Counted from the first letter of the stretch, positions 25,334-35,787 are shown. The stretch: DNA of 64,000 bases from Galactobacter caseinivorans (GCF_003640665.1 NZ_QQXL01000003.1:1-64000); one strand, 5' to 3'. The notes: generated by a model not told the origin, from the sequence alone. Translations and numbers: made by a program.

Positions 25334-26644
25334 ATGGCCACGGAGGCCTTTGACGCCGTCGAGATCATCACCACCAAGCGCGATTCGGGGGTGTTCAGCG
25401 ACGCACAGATTGATTGGGTCGTGGATGCCTACACGCGCGGGGTGGTGGCGGAGGAGCAGATGAGTGCCCTCGCCATGGCGATCTTCCTCAACGGCATGAG
25501 CCGTCAGGAAATCTCGCGCTGGGTGCACGCCATGATCGGCACGGGGGAGACCCTCTCCTATGCTGGCCTCGCGACGCCGCAGGGCGTGGCACTGCCCACG
25601 GCGGATAAGCACTCCACCGGCGGCGTGGGAGACAAGATCACCCTGCCGCTTGGCCCGTTGGTGGCCTCCTTTGGGGTGGCCGTGCCGCAGCTCTCCGGCC
25701 GCGGCCTTGGCCACACCGGTGGCACGCTGGACAAGCTGGAGGCCATCCCGGGCTGGCGAGCGGAGCTCAGCGACGCAGAGATGTGGAAGCAGCTCTCTGA
25801 GGTGGGCGCCATTGTGGCTGCGGCCGGCGCCAACCTGGTGCCCGCGGACAAGAAGCTTTACGCGCTGCGCGACGTCACGGCCACCGTGGACTGCGTGCCG
25901 TTGATCGCCAGTTCCATCATGTCCAAGAAGATTGCCGAGGGCACCGGTGCCTTGGTGTTGGACGTCAAGGTGGGTTCCGGTGCGTTCATGAAGACGGAGG
26001 AGAAGGCCCGCGAGCTGGCGCGCACCATGGTGGACCTGGGCCGCGATGCCGGGGTCAACACTGTGGCGCTGCTGACGGACATGTCCACGCCGCTTGGCCT
26101 GACGGTGGGCAACGCCGTAGAGGTGGAGGAGTCGCTGGAGGTCCTGGCCGGAGGCGGCCCCGCGGACGTGGTGGAGCTGACCGTGGCCCTGGCCACGGAG
26201 ATGCTCGCAGGCGCGGGTATCACCGGCGTGGATGTGGCGGCCAATCTCAGCAACGGCAAGGCCATGGACGTGTGGCGCCGCATGATCCAGGCCCAGGGCG
26301 GAGACGCGGACGCTGCGCTGCCGCAGGCCAAGCATGAGGAGAGCGTGCTGGCAGAGGCCGACGGCGTGATGGTCGCCTTGGACGCCCTCGGCGTCGGCAC
26401 CGCCTCCTGGCGCCTGGGCGCCGGGCGCGCCCGCAAGGAGGACCCGGTGCAGGCGGCCGCGGGCATTCGCCTGCACGCCAAGCCCGGCGATGTGGTGCGC
26501 CGCGGGCAGCCGATCATGACCCTGATGACGGACACCCCGGAGCGCTTTGAGCGCGCCCGCGCCTCTCTGGAGGGCGCCGTGCGGATTGGGCCGGAGGGCT
26601 CGCGTCCCGATTCGCGCGGGATTGTGCTTGATCGCCTCTCCTGA
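25334..26644 (+). CDS. deoA: Thymidine (pyrimidine nucleoside) phosphorylase
   Basis: A 436-residue phosphorylase that splits thymidine or deoxyuridine into base and deoxyribose-1-phosphate. The start at 25334 is supported by AGGAGG. The in-frame ATG at 25241 precedes a proline-rich, non-conserved leader. Motifs: DKHSTGGVGDKITLPLGP (phosphate site, near residue 90), SGRGLGHTGGTLDKLE (family signature) and the C-terminal domain with HAKPGDVVRRGQP. It follows cdd by 140 bases and continues pyrimidine salvage. Confidence 0.96.
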   Translation: MATEAFDAVEIITTKRDSGVFSDAQIDWVVDAYTRGVVAEEQMSALAMAIFLNGMSRQEISRWVHAMIGTGETLSYAGLATPQGVALPTADKHSTGGVGDKITLPLGPLVASFGVAVPQLSGRGLGHTGGTLDKLEAIPGWRAELSDAEMWKQLSEVGAIVAAAGANLVPADKKLYALRDVTATVDCVPLIASSIMSKKIAEGTGALVLDVKVGSGAFMKTEEKARELARTMVDLGRDAGVNTVALLTDMSTPLGLTVGNAVEVEESLEVLAGGGPADVVELTVALATEMLAGAGITGVDVAANLSNGKAMDVWRRMIQAQGGDADAALPQAKHEESVLAEADGVMVALDALGVGTASWRLGAGRARKEDPVQAAAGIRLHAKPGDVVRRGQPIMTLMTDTPERFERARASLEGAVRIGPEGSRPDSRGIVLDRLS

Positions 26645-26733
26645 CGTGGCCCGGTCGCTCTGACAGAAGCGGCTGCGCCGGCCTGCTGGAGTCGGCTCAG
26701 CAGGCTTGATGGAGTCGGCTTCGCGGGCACGGC

Positions 26734-26759
26734 CCGGGTCCCACCACGGTGGGACCCGG
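26734..26759. terminator. Hairpin after deoA
   Basis: A 12-base inverted repeat (26734-26745 with 26748-26759) inside the 219-base gap. No T-tract follows, so it is either a Rho-type or weak terminator. Short direct repeats (gagtcggct) lie just before it. Confidence 0.45.
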
Positions 26760-26863
26760 AGCAGCCCACATCCCAGCCAGAGTCGTCCCGTCGGTGGATG
26801 GAATGCCCAGCCGTGTCCAGCACAATGGGGGAGTAGCCCTGGCCTTGGAAGGACCACCACCGC

Positions 26864-27610
26864 ATGTCATTGCACCAAATTAACCAGATCATCAATGACT
26901 GGGTCCTGGGCGCGTCCACGGCGTGGTGGGTTCTTCCCATTATTTTCCTGTTCTGCGTGATCGACGGCTTTTTCCCCGTGCTGCCAAGTGAATCCCTGAT
27001 CGTCGCGCTGGCCGCGGTGTGGGTGGGCTGGGACGCCTGGCATGTGGTGGCGTTGGCCTTGGTCGGAGCGGCGGGAGCCCTGATCGGCGACCAGATTGCG
27101 TACCGGATTGGGCGCAGCGTGGGCACCTCTCGCTTCAAATGGATGTACCGGCCACGGATCCGCAAGGTCTTTGACATGGCGGAGCACCAGCTGGAACAAC
27201 GCGGAGCCGTGCTGATCTTCACCGCCCGCTACATCCCGGTGGGCCGCGTCGCCGTGAACTTCACCGCCGGCGCCACGCGCTACTCCCAGCGCAGCTTCAC
27301 CTTCTTCGACACCCTGGGCTGCATCCTCTGGGGCTTCTACTCCGTGGCGATTGGTGCGCTGGCCGGGCGCTGGATGGAGCACAACAAGCTGCTCGCCATC
27401 GTGATCTCCGTGGCCATTGCCATTGTGCTCGGCTGGGTGTTGGACCAGCTCATCCACCGTCTGCTGTTGCGTTTCCGCCCGCATTCCTCGGTGCTGGACA
27501 CCCAGGCGCAGGCGCTGGTGCAGTCGCAGGCTCAGAAGGAGCACCACAAGGGCGCATCGCCCGACGCCGAGGGGTCGCGTCAGCGGCCCGGTGCGGACCC
27601 AGCGCTGTAG
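26864..27610 (+). CDS. DedA-family membrane protein
   Basis: A 248-residue DedA/SNARE-associated membrane protein. Hydrophobic segments are at ~16-38, 50-75, 140-165, 175-195. Signature residues: FPVLPSES in the re-entrant region, GDQIAYRIGRSVG, and TARYIPVGRVAVNFTAGA, which holds the conserved Arg of the second re-entrant loop. DedA proteins act in lipid scrambling/undecaprenyl-phosphate handling and proton-dependent homeostasis. GAAGGA precedes the ATG. The C-terminal ~45 residues are hydrophilic. Confidence 0.92.
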   Translation: MSLHQINQIINDWVLGASTAWWVLPIIFLFCVIDGFFPVLPSESLIVALAAVWVGWDAWHVVALALVGAAGALIGDQIAYRIGRSVGTSRFKWMYRPRIRKVFDMAEHQLEQRGAVLIFTARYIPVGRVAVNFTAGATRYSQRSFTFFDTLGCILWGFYSVAIGALAGRWMEHNKLLAIVISVAIAIVLGWVLDQLIHRLLLRFRPHSSVLDTQAQALVQSQAQKEHHKGASPDAEGSRQRPGADPAL

Positions 27611-27657
27611 CGCTGACAACGCCGGCTCTTCCCCCTGGCATCCTCGTCAGGAACCCG

Positions 27658-27663
27658 TAGGCT
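27658..27663 (+). promoter_or_regulatory. -10 box of add (leaderless)
   Basis: TAGGCT, then 6 bases, then GTG 27670. Confidence 0.5.
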
Positions 27664-27669
27664 GGTCTT

Positions 27670-28836
27670 GTGAGCGAGAACAGCGCCGCCGAGCGCACCC
27701 TGGACATCCGCGACCTTCCCAAGGTTTCACTCCACGACCACCTAGACGGCGGGCTACGGCCGGCCACCATCATCGATCTGGCGGCAGAGGTGGGGCACAC
27801 CCTTCCCGCCTCCACCCCAGAGGCATTGGGCCAGTGGTTCCTGGACAGTGCTGACTCCGGTTCGCTTGAGCGCTACCTGGAGACCTTTGTCCACACCGTC
27901 GCCGTCATGCAGACGGCCCCCCACCTCACCCGCGTGGCCCGCGAGTTTGTGGAGGATCTGGTGGCGGATGGCGTGGTGTACGCCGAGGTCCGTTGGGCTC
28001 CGGAGCAGCACGTGAGTGCCGGCCTGAGCATGGACCAGGCCGTGGAAGCGGTCCAGGCCGGGATCGACGAAGCGGTGCAGGACGCGGCGGAAGACGACGT
28101 GGATATCGAGGTGGGTCAGATCCTCTCCGCCCTGCGCCACGAACGCCAATCCTTTGAGGTGGCCCAGCTGGCGCTGCGGCATAGGGATTCCGGTGTGGTC
28201 GGCTTTGACATTGCTGGGCCGGAGGACGGATTCCCTGCCTCTGATCACCAGAACGCCTTTGACCTGCTGGCCACCAACCTCTTCCCGGTCACGGTGCATG
28301 CGGGTGAGGCCGCCGGGCTGAACTCCATCCGTTCGGCGCTCGTGGACGCCCGCGCCCTGCGCCTGGGGCACGGGGTTCGCCTGGCACAGGACCTGGAGAT
28401 CGAGACGCTGGAGGCGGACGATGACGAGGACCTGGACGAGCTGACCATCTTCACCGCCGGTCCCGTGGCCTCCTGGGTCCGGGATCGCGGCATTGCCTTG
28501 GAGATCTGCCCGTCCTCCAACCTGCAGACCGGCGCCACCGCCGCCTGGGGTGAGGACCTGGAGGATCACCCCATCGACGTGCTCTTCCGCACGGGATTTA
28601 ACGTCACCATCTCTCCGGATAATCGCCTCATGTCCGGTACCACGCTCTCCGATGAGCTGGCGCTGCTTGTCGCGGCCTTTGACTACGACGCGGAGGATCT
28701 GCTGGAGCTGACCCTGAACGCCGTAGAGGCCTCCTTCCTTGGCCTGGATGAGCGCCGCGACCTGGCGGAGCTCATCTCTGACGCCTACGAGGACCTGATT
28801 CAAGACGTGGACGACGAGGACAGCGACCAGGATTGA
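27670..28836 (+). CDS. add: Adenosine deaminase
   Basis: A 388-residue zinc enzyme converting adenosine and deoxyadenosine to inosine forms. Zinc ligands HDH are at residues 22-24 (SLHDHLDGG). TVHAGEAAG holds the next His and the catalytic Glu, and LGHGVRL the third. The C-terminal metal Asp is in ISPDNRLMSGTTL, a variation on the usual TDDP form. An acidic insert (EADDDEDLDE) near residue 250 and an acidic tail are unusual. It complements the pyrimidine genes upstream and DeoD at 60019. Confidence 0.93.
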   Translation: MSENSAAERTLDIRDLPKVSLHDHLDGGLRPATIIDLAAEVGHTLPASTPEALGQWFLDSADSGSLERYLETFVHTVAVMQTAPHLTRVAREFVEDLVADGVVYAEVRWAPEQHVSAGLSMDQAVEAVQAGIDEAVQDAAEDDVDIEVGQILSALRHERQSFEVAQLALRHRDSGVVGFDIAGPEDGFPASDHQNAFDLLATNLFPVTVHAGEAAGLNSIRSALVDARALRLGHGVRLAQDLEIETLEADDDEDLDELTIFTAGPVASWVRDRGIALEICPSSNLQTGATAAWGEDLEDHPIDVLFRTGFNVTISPDNRLMSGTTLSDELALLVAAFDYDAEDLLELTLNAVEASFLGLDERRDLAELISDAYEDLIQDVDDEDSDQD

Positions 28837-29549
28837 GCCGCGCTGAATCGATGAGCAGAACCCCCGCCCAGATCCAGGCAGATGCCCAGGCCCTTGAACG
28901 GGTGGTGGCCATCACGGATGCCCTGCGCCAGCACTGTGGGTGGACGGCACGCCTTACCCCGCAGTCCCTGACGCCGTACCTGGTAGAGGAGGCCGCGGAG
29001 GTCGCTGAGACGGTGGGGCAGGGTCGTCTTGGTGCGCCGCTAGCCTCCGAGCTGGGCGACGTGCTCTTCCAGATTCTGCTGCACTCGCGCCTGGCCCAAG
29101 AGCGCGGGGACTTTGACTTGGCGGACGTCGCGGACGCGCTGAGTCAGAAGCTGTTGCGCCGCAACACCCACGTTTTTGCGCAGGACGGCAGCGTATTGGA
29201 GCACCCGGACTCGGATCCAGAGGCGGCGATCACGGCGTGGCAGCAGGCCAAAGCCAAGGAACGCGCGGACCGCGGCGAGCTCCCCGTGGAGGCAGACCCC
29301 CTGCGGGGCCTGCCCGCCTCGCTACCCGCGCTGGTCCTGGCGCACAAGGCACTGGATCGCAGCGCCGCGCCAACCCCCGGCGACCGGCCAGGTGACCGGC
29401 CCGGCCGCGGCGACCACAGCGTCGTCGAGCAGGGGGAATCCGAGGAACGACTAGGAGAGGAACTCCTGGCCCTGGTGGCCAGGGCCCGCGCCGCTGGCGT
29501 GGACTCGGAGCGCGCGTTGCGCTCCGCGCTGATCCGATCCCTGTCATAA
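28833..29549 (+). CDS. mazG: MazG-family nucleoside triphosphate pyrophosphohydrolase
   Basis: A 238-residue house-cleaning NTP pyrophosphatase with the MazG helical motif: VEEAAEVAETV (E-E-x-x-E) near residue 55 and SELGDVLFQILLHSRLA (E-x-x-D). Single-domain size, with an extended, Pro/Gly-rich C-terminal linker (TPGDRPGDRPGRGD) before the last helix. TTG 28833 overlaps the add stop (TTGA). ATG 28851 is the alternative start. Coupling with nucleoside salvage genes fits removal of aberrant nucleotides. Confidence 0.88.
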   Translation: MSRAESMSRTPAQIQADAQALERVVAITDALRQHCGWTARLTPQSLTPYLVEEAAEVAETVGQGRLGAPLASELGDVLFQILLHSRLAQERGDFDLADVADALSQKLLRRNTHVFAQDGSVLEHPDSDPEAAITAWQQAKAKERADRGELPVEADPLRGLPASLPALVLAHKALDRSAAPTPGDRPGDRPGRGDHSVVEQGESEERLGEELLALVARARAAGVDSERALRSALIRSLS

Positions 29550-30935
<1,386 letters not shown>

Positions 30936-31004
30936 TCCTTTCGGGTTCAGTCCGGCGGCGGCGGGGCGGTCCTCCCAGGACTTCCCAGGCTGATTAGTTA
31001 ACAT

Positions 31005-31045
31005 CGAGGGAGTCACCCCAGCGGGGTGGCTCCCTCGGTGTTTTT
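31005..31045 (+). terminator. eno terminator
   Basis: A 15-bp stem (31005-31019 with 31023-31037, loop AGC, one mismatch), then GTGTTTTTC. It is a classic intrinsic terminator. Confidence 0.9.
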
Positions 31046-31112
31046 CCCCGAGGCCAAGGCGATGCGAGTCAAAGCGTTGGCGGCCAGTTGGCCGCCCAGG
31101 AGGGGTGAGACG

Positions 31113-32072
31113 GTGGCGAATCGACCCCCACGCGTGCCGCACACCGGCAAGGCCCAGGACGCGGCGGCGCGCAATGCCGCCCGCGAGCGTGCAGCGCAGG
31201 CACAGGCTGAGCGGCTGGCAGCGGAGCAAGCAGGCGCGGAACAGATCGGTATGGGCCAGGCCGGTTCGGAACCGGACCTGCCCGACGCCGCGGCGCGGGT
31301 TTTCCCCGACGGCGCCGGCCCGGCGGTACCCACCTCGGAGCGCCTGGCCCGGGGGCGCGAGGAAGCGGAGGACGCGGACACCACCGGCCAGCGCGCCGCC
31401 GAGGCCGCGCGCCGCGCCCGTGCCGCGGCCACGCGCACCGCCCGCAAGGGGGCACAGTCCTTTGGGCAGGGTGTTCAGCGCGCCCGCAAGGCCGTCGCGG
31501 AGGAGATCGAGGCGGACCTCGCCGGTGAGAACCTGCCCGGAGGGGCGCGCCGCCGCAAGAACCAGGACCCCGCGAAGCAGCAGCGTCGCCTGATTGAACG
31601 CGTGGCGCTGGAAGGCGCCATCCGCGAGGCAGGGGAGGCGCCGCGCGTCGTCGAACGGGTGCCAGCGCCTCGCGCCACCGCGCCCACCCCGGCGCGCTCG
31701 CTCAGCACGCGCGTCATCGCGCTCACCGTGATCCTCATCGTGTCCGGATTCATGCTCTTCCCGGCCGTGACCACCTATGTGCGCCAGCAGACCGAGCTGC
31801 GCGCCGCTCAGGCTGACATCGCGGAGCAGCAGGCCGCCCAGGACCGGCTGCAGGATGAGCTCAAGCGCTGGGAGGACCCGGAGTATGTGCAGCAGCAGGC
31901 TCGCGACCGGATTGGCCAGGCGCTGCCCGGAGAGAAGCAGTACGTGGTGAAGGGGGAACCGCCGCGCTCTGATGAGGAGCAGGCGGCCGCCGTGAAACCG
32001 GGGGAGTACAGGCAGGGGCTACCCTGGGGCGACGGGCTGTGGGACTCCGTGGTGCGTTCCTCCACGCCGTAG
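31113..32072 (+). CDS. Septum formation initiator (DivIC/FtsB-like) protein
   Basis: A 319-residue protein with one membrane helix. GTG 31113 is chosen because AGGAGG lies 9 bases upstream. An in-frame start at 31026 would lie within the eno terminator. Residues 1-195 are an Ala/Arg/Glu-rich charged, probably disordered cytoplasmic region. The membrane helix is ~199-221 (VIALTVILIVSGFMLFPAV), followed by a coiled coil (RQQTELRAAQADIAEQQA) and the family motif DPEYVQQQARDRIGQALPGE. It probably acts in the divisome with FtsL/FtsQ. The gene order eno-divIC-DUF501-ppx is typical of actinobacteria. Confidence 0.88.
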   Translation: MANRPPRVPHTGKAQDAAARNAARERAAQAQAERLAAEQAGAEQIGMGQAGSEPDLPDAAARVFPDGAGPAVPTSERLARGREEAEDADTTGQRAAEAARRARAAATRTARKGAQSFGQGVQRARKAVAEEIEADLAGENLPGGARRRKNQDPAKQQRRLIERVALEGAIREAGEAPRVVERVPAPRATAPTPARSLSTRVIALTVILIVSGFMLFPAVTTYVRQQTELRAAQADIAEQQAAQDRLQDELKRWEDPEYVQQQARDRIGQALPGEKQYVVKGEPPRSDEEQAAAVKPGEYRQGLPWGDGLWDSVVRSSTP

Positions 32073-32128
32073 TTGCGCTTGCTTGTGTAGTGATTTTTGT
32101 CTGACTCAACCCCCTTCAGGAGTTCATC

Positions 32129-32830
32129 GTGTCCACCGGACCCCAGGCCGCAGCTCAAGCGGCCCCAGAGGCACTGACGCAGGAGCAACGCACGCCGAGC
32201 CAGGAGGACCTGGACACGGTCTCGCGCCAGTTGGGGCGCCCCGCAAGGGACATCGTGGAGATCGGTGCGCGCTGCGTGTGCGGCAACCCGCTGGTGGCCA
32301 CCACCGCGCCTCGGCTCTCCTCCGGAATCCCCTTCCCCACCACGTACTACCTGACGCACCCGGTCATCACCTCCGCCGTCTCCCGACTGGAGGCCGCCGG
32401 GGAGATGGTCACCATGAATGAGCGCCTGGAGACAGACCAGGAGCTGCAGGCCGCGCAGTTGGCGGCGCACCAGCAATACATCGCCGTACGGGACGCGATT
32501 GGCCTGCGCTCCGGCGTGGGCGCCGTCCCGGAGATTGAGGGTGTCTCCGCCGGCGCCATGCCAGCGCGGGTCAAGTGCCTGCACGTGATGGTGGGGCACT
32601 CCCTCGCTGCCGGCCCCGGAGTGAATGCCCTTGGCGATGAGACCCTCGGCAAGATCAGCCAATGGTGGACCGCGAAGGTGTGCGCCTGCGCGGGCGCGTG
32701 GGATACCGAGAGCCCTGTGCCGGAGCAGGATCGCTCCCGGCACGTGCGCACCCAGGCCGGAGACCCGGAGGCTAAGCGCCGCGAGCGCGCCGCCAAGCGG
32801 GCGGCCAAGGAAGCGCAACAGCAGCAGTAG
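32129..32830 (+). CDS. DUF501 family protein
   Basis: A 233-residue protein of the DUF501 family, conserved in actinobacteria between the septum protein and exopolyphosphatase genes. Recognisable parts: QLGRPARDIVEIGARCVCGNP, FPTTYYLTHP, VKCLHVMVGHSLAAGPGVN and KVCACAGAWD. The invariant Cys and His residues suggest a metal or redox site, but no function is established. It begins at GTG with CAGGAG upstream and has a ~25-residue Ala/Gln-rich N-terminal extension. Confidence 0.88.
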   Translation: MSTGPQAAAQAAPEALTQEQRTPSQEDLDTVSRQLGRPARDIVEIGARCVCGNPLVATTAPRLSSGIPFPTTYYLTHPVITSAVSRLEAAGEMVTMNERLETDQELQAAQLAAHQQYIAVRDAIGLRSGVGAVPEIEGVSAGAMPARVKCLHVMVGHSLAAGPGVNALGDETLGKISQWWTAKVCACAGAWDTESPVPEQDRSRHVRTQAGDPEAKRRERAAKRAAKEAQQQQ

Positions 32831-32864
32831 AAGCCGTCCTTCGGACTCACGGAAGTAGGAACCG

Positions 32865-33866
32865 ATGCGCGTTGCAGCGATCGATTGTGGCACCAACTCA
32901 TTGCGCCTGCTGGTAGCAGAGGCCTCTCAGGACAGCCCGCCCCAGTTGGGCCACCAGGAGCGCAGCATGGCGATAGTGCGCCTGGGGCAGGGCGTGGACA
33001 CCACGGGCCGCTTTGCCGAGGAGGCGCTGGAGCGCACCTTCCTTGCGGTGGACGACGTGGCGGAGCGGCTGCGCAAGAGCCGCCCGGACGCCGTGCGCTT
33101 TGTGGCCACCAGCGCCACCCGTGACGCGGCTAATCGTGACGTGTTCCTGGATGGAGTGGAGTCCCGTTTGGGCGTGCGGCCCATCGTGGTTCCGGGCGCG
33201 GAGGAGGCCCGGCTCTCCTTCCTTGGCGCCGTGAGTGCTGTGGATGCAGGCACGCAGGAGCGGCTCCTGGTCGTGGACCTTGGCGGCGGAAGCACCGAGT
33301 GCGTTTTGGGTGACGTTTCCGGCGTGATCTCCGCCTTGAGCGTGGACATGGGCGCCGTGCGCTTCACCGAGCGCTTCCTGCATTCGGACCCGCCCACGGA
33401 GGCGGAGATCGCTGCCGCTGAGGAGGCGGCAGAGGCGCTGCTGGATGAGGTGGCCGCTGCGGTTGACCTGACCAGCGTGGAGCGCGTGATCGGCGTCGCA
33501 GGCACCATCACCACAGTGACCGCTCACGCGCTTGATCTGCGCGAGTACGAGCCGGCCCGCATCAACGGGGCCACGCTGCCGTTGCCCATCGTGGAGGCGG
33601 CATGCGCGGAGATCATCGCCCTGCCCAAGCACCGCCTGGCGGAGCTGGCCTACATCCACCCCGGCCGCGTGGACGTGATCCAGGCCGGGGCCATCATCTG
33701 GCGCACGCTGCTGCGCCGCATCGAATCCGCGACCGGAGGGGGCGTGCGCTCTGCCGTCACGAGTGAACACGACATCCTGGACGGGATTGCGCTTGACCTC
33801 GCCGCGGACCTGGCAACGCACCAGGATCAGGACCTCGCTGCGGATTCCGCGGGGGATTTTGCCTGA
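32865..33866 (+). CDS. ppx: Ppx/GppA exopolyphosphatase
   Basis: A 333-residue ASKHA-fold phosphatase that removes phosphate from polyphosphate ends or from pppGpp. Phosphate 1: AIDCGTNSLRLLVAE at the N-terminus. Phosphate 2: LLVVDLGGGSTECVLG near residue 145. The later adenosine-type motif is GVAGTITTVTAHAL. It is the short single-domain actinobacterial form, lacking the C-terminal HD domain of E. coli Ppx. It follows DUF501 by 34 bases. Confidence 0.92.
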   Translation: MRVAAIDCGTNSLRLLVAEASQDSPPQLGHQERSMAIVRLGQGVDTTGRFAEEALERTFLAVDDVAERLRKSRPDAVRFVATSATRDAANRDVFLDGVESRLGVRPIVVPGAEEARLSFLGAVSAVDAGTQERLLVVDLGGGSTECVLGDVSGVISALSVDMGAVRFTERFLHSDPPTEAEIAAAEEAAEALLDEVAAAVDLTSVERVIGVAGTITTVTAHALDLREYEPARINGATLPLPIVEAACAEIIALPKHRLAELAYIHPGRVDVIQAGAIIWRTLLRRIESATGGGVRSAVTSEHDILDGIALDLAADLATHQDQDLAADSAGDFA

Positions 33867-33944
33867 GCCCCCACGCCGGAACTGAGCGGGGAAAGGGGTG
33901 GTGAGCCCGCGGCGTCGGGCACTGTGATTTAGATCGTGGGAACT

Positions 33945-33973
33945 TTCACAAACTGCCCCGGACCGCCTAGGAT
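33945..33973 (+). promoter_or_regulatory. Promoter of ndh (leaderless)
   Basis: TTCACA (33945-33950), a 17-base spacer and TAGGAT (33968-33973), then 6 bases to the ATG at 33980. It is the best promoter in the window and supports leaderless translation. A copy of the dispersed 13-mer lies just upstream at 33909-33921. Confidence 0.65.
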
Positions 33974-33979
33974 AGAGGC

Positions 33980-35377
33980 ATGGCTACCACCCCAAAGCTC
34001 TCGCAGCGCCCGCGCATCCTGATCGTCGGCGGCGGCTACCTCGGTTTCTACGTCGCTAAGGCCCTCCAGAAGAAGGTCAAGGTTCATGGCGGCATTGTGA
34101 CCCTCGTGGACCCGCTGCCGTACATGACGTACCAGCCCTTCCTTCCTGAGGTCATGGCCGGCTCCATTGAGCCCCGCCACATCACCGTGCCGCACGCCCG
34201 CAACCTCCGCCAGACGGAGCTGCTGCGCGGCAAGGTCACCAAGATTGACCACGCGACCAAGGTCGCCACCGTGCAGGGTTCCGATGGCGAGAGCTTTGAG
34301 GTTCCCTACCAGGACGTCATCATGGCCGCCGGTGCCATCACCAAGACCTTCCCGATCCCGGGCCTGGCAGAGGTCGGCATCGGCGTCAAGCGCGTCGAGG
34401 AGGCCGTGTACCTGCGAGATCAGGTGCAGGAGCGCATCCAGTTCGCAGATAACACCCCGGACCTCGAGGCCCGCAAGCGCGCCCTGCGTTTCATCGTGGT
34501 TGGCGGCGGCTTCAACGGCGTCGAGACCATCTCCGAGCTGCAGTCCGCGGCCCGCCTGGCCGCCGAGCGCAGCCAGAACATCACCCCGGCTGACCTGGAC
34601 TTCCAGCTCATCGAGGCCATGCCCAAGATCATGCCCGAGATCAAGGCAGACACCGCCGTGTGGGTCGTGGAGCACCTGCGCAGCCGCGGCATTCAGGTCC
34701 GCCTGAACACCTCGCTTGGCGATGCCACCAACCACCACCTGAAGCTGACCTCCATGGCCGGGGACAACAAGGGTGAGGTCATCGACGAGTTCGATGCTGA
34801 CACGCTCATCTGGTCCGCCGGCGTCATGGCCAACCCAGTGGTGCGCAACACCGACTTCAACATTGAGCCCCGCGGCCGCCTGGTCGTGGACGCCAAGCTG
34901 CGCGCAGTGGACGCAGACGGCAAGGTCATCGAGGGTGCCTGGTCCGCCGGCGACGTCGCTGCCGTGCCGGACCTGACCGGCCACGGCCTGCCAGATAACA
35001 CGTGCGTGCCCAACGCTCAGCACGCCGTCCGCCAGTCCAAGGTGCTTGCCGCCAACCTCTACGCCACCCGCTACGGCGTGGGCCAGGCCAAGGACTACAA
35101 GCACGAGTCGCTCGGCGCTGTGGCCGGTCTTGGCTACGGCATGGGCGTCGCCAAGATCATCAAGTTCCCGGTCAAGGGCTTCCCGGCCTGGGTTGCCCAC
35201 CGCGGCTACCACGGCCTGGCCATGCCGACCTGGGAGCGCAAGATTCGTGTGTTCGGCGGCTGGTTCAACCAGATCGTTGCCGGGCGCGACGTCTGGGACA
35301 TCCGCAACCTGGAGGACCCCCGCGCCGACTTCGTCGAGGCAGCAACGCCGCCGGCCAAGAAGGCCGAGGCCAAGTGA
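33980..35377 (+). CDS. ndh: Type II NADH dehydrogenase (NDH-2)
   Basis: A 465-residue single-subunit flavoprotein that oxidises NADH and reduces menaquinone without pumping protons. FAD fold: LIVGGGYLGFYVAKAL at residues 14-29. NAD fold: FIVVGGGFNGVETISEL near residue 172. SAGDVAAVPD precedes the FAD-binding Asp, and the C-terminal region carries a hydrophobic membrane-association helix (LGYGMGVAKIIKFPVKGFPAW). Together with SdhCDAB it feeds the quinone pool. Confidence 0.93.
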   Translation: MATTPKLSQRPRILIVGGGYLGFYVAKALQKKVKVHGGIVTLVDPLPYMTYQPFLPEVMAGSIEPRHITVPHARNLRQTELLRGKVTKIDHATKVATVQGSDGESFEVPYQDVIMAAGAITKTFPIPGLAEVGIGVKRVEEAVYLRDQVQERIQFADNTPDLEARKRALRFIVVGGGFNGVETISELQSAARLAAERSQNITPADLDFQLIEAMPKIMPEIKADTAVWVVEHLRSRGIQVRLNTSLGDATNHHLKLTSMAGDNKGEVIDEFDADTLIWSAGVMANPVVRNTDFNIEPRGRLVVDAKLRAVDADGKVIEGAWSAGDVAAVPDLTGHGLPDNTCVPNAQHAVRQSKVLAANLYATRYGVGQAKDYKHESLGAVAGLGYGMGVAKIIKFPVKGFPAWVAHRGYHGLAMPTWERKIRVFGGWFNQIVAGRDVWDIRNLEDPRADFVEAATPPAKKAEAK

Positions 35378-35382
35378 TCTGA

Positions 35383-35403
35383 GGCCTCACCTGGTGTGAG
35401 GCC
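35383..35403 (+). terminator. Weak terminator after ndh
   Basis: An 8-bp perfect stem (35383-35390 with 35396-35403) with a 5-base loop directly after the ndh stop. The following run is only GGTTCT. The gap to the tRNA at 35562 shows nothing else. Confidence 0.5.
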
Positions 35404-35561
35404 CGGGTTCTACGCCGAGGGTCGGTGTTCCGTTCGCGGGACGCCGGCCCTTTGGCGTTGGTGGGTGCGCCGCAAACTACCTAGCCCCCGCCGTGCCCGG
35501 TCGATGGCGACCGGATGCAGACCGGTAGAATGAACGGGTCGCATCCAGCGGATGGCGACGG

Positions 35562-35638
35562 GCCCCCATAGCCCAATTGGCAGAGGCAGTGGACTTAAAA
35601 TCCGCACAGTGTCGGTTCGAACCCGACTGGGGGTACCA
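35562..35638 (+). tRNA. tRNA-Leu (anticodon UAA), short variable arm
   Basis: A cloverleaf folds from 35562: acceptor GCCCCCA pairs with TGGGGGT (G1:U72 wobble, the rest Watson-Crick). The anticodon stem GTGGA/TCCGC encloses CTTAAAA, giving anticodon UAA. The T arm is GTCGG-TTCGAAC-CCGAC. The CCA end is encoded. The D stem is short (3 bp). The variable region is only 5 bases (ACAGT), although leucine tRNAs normally carry a long variable arm. It could be a genuine atypical Leu tRNA or a specialised or decaying one. Confidence 0.85.
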
Positions 35639-35642
35639 GGAA

Positions 35643-35669
35643 GTCGGTTCGAACCCGACTGGGGGTACC
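35643..35669 (+). repeat. Duplicated 3' end of the tRNA
   Basis: A 27-base exact copy of the tRNA T arm plus acceptor strand (original at 35611-35637) lies 5 bases after the CCA end. The copy lacks the final A of CCA. Such partial tRNA copies mark integration or excision scars (att site remnants) or slippage. No integrase is nearby. Confidence 0.9.
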
Positions 35670-35787
35670 TCGAATGCCCTGCCCGACGGCGTGAGGTGAC
35701 GCCCCGTACCCCGGCGGCGGTGCCGCAGTGGTCCGGTTGAGAGCGGGGTTCCACGCGGGGACCGACTTTCGTCGGCACCCGACCGAA

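Noticed and set aside
35643-35669. A second tRNA gene after tRNA-Leu
   Set aside because: Only the T arm and acceptor strand are copied; there is no D arm, anticodon arm or 5' acceptor strand.
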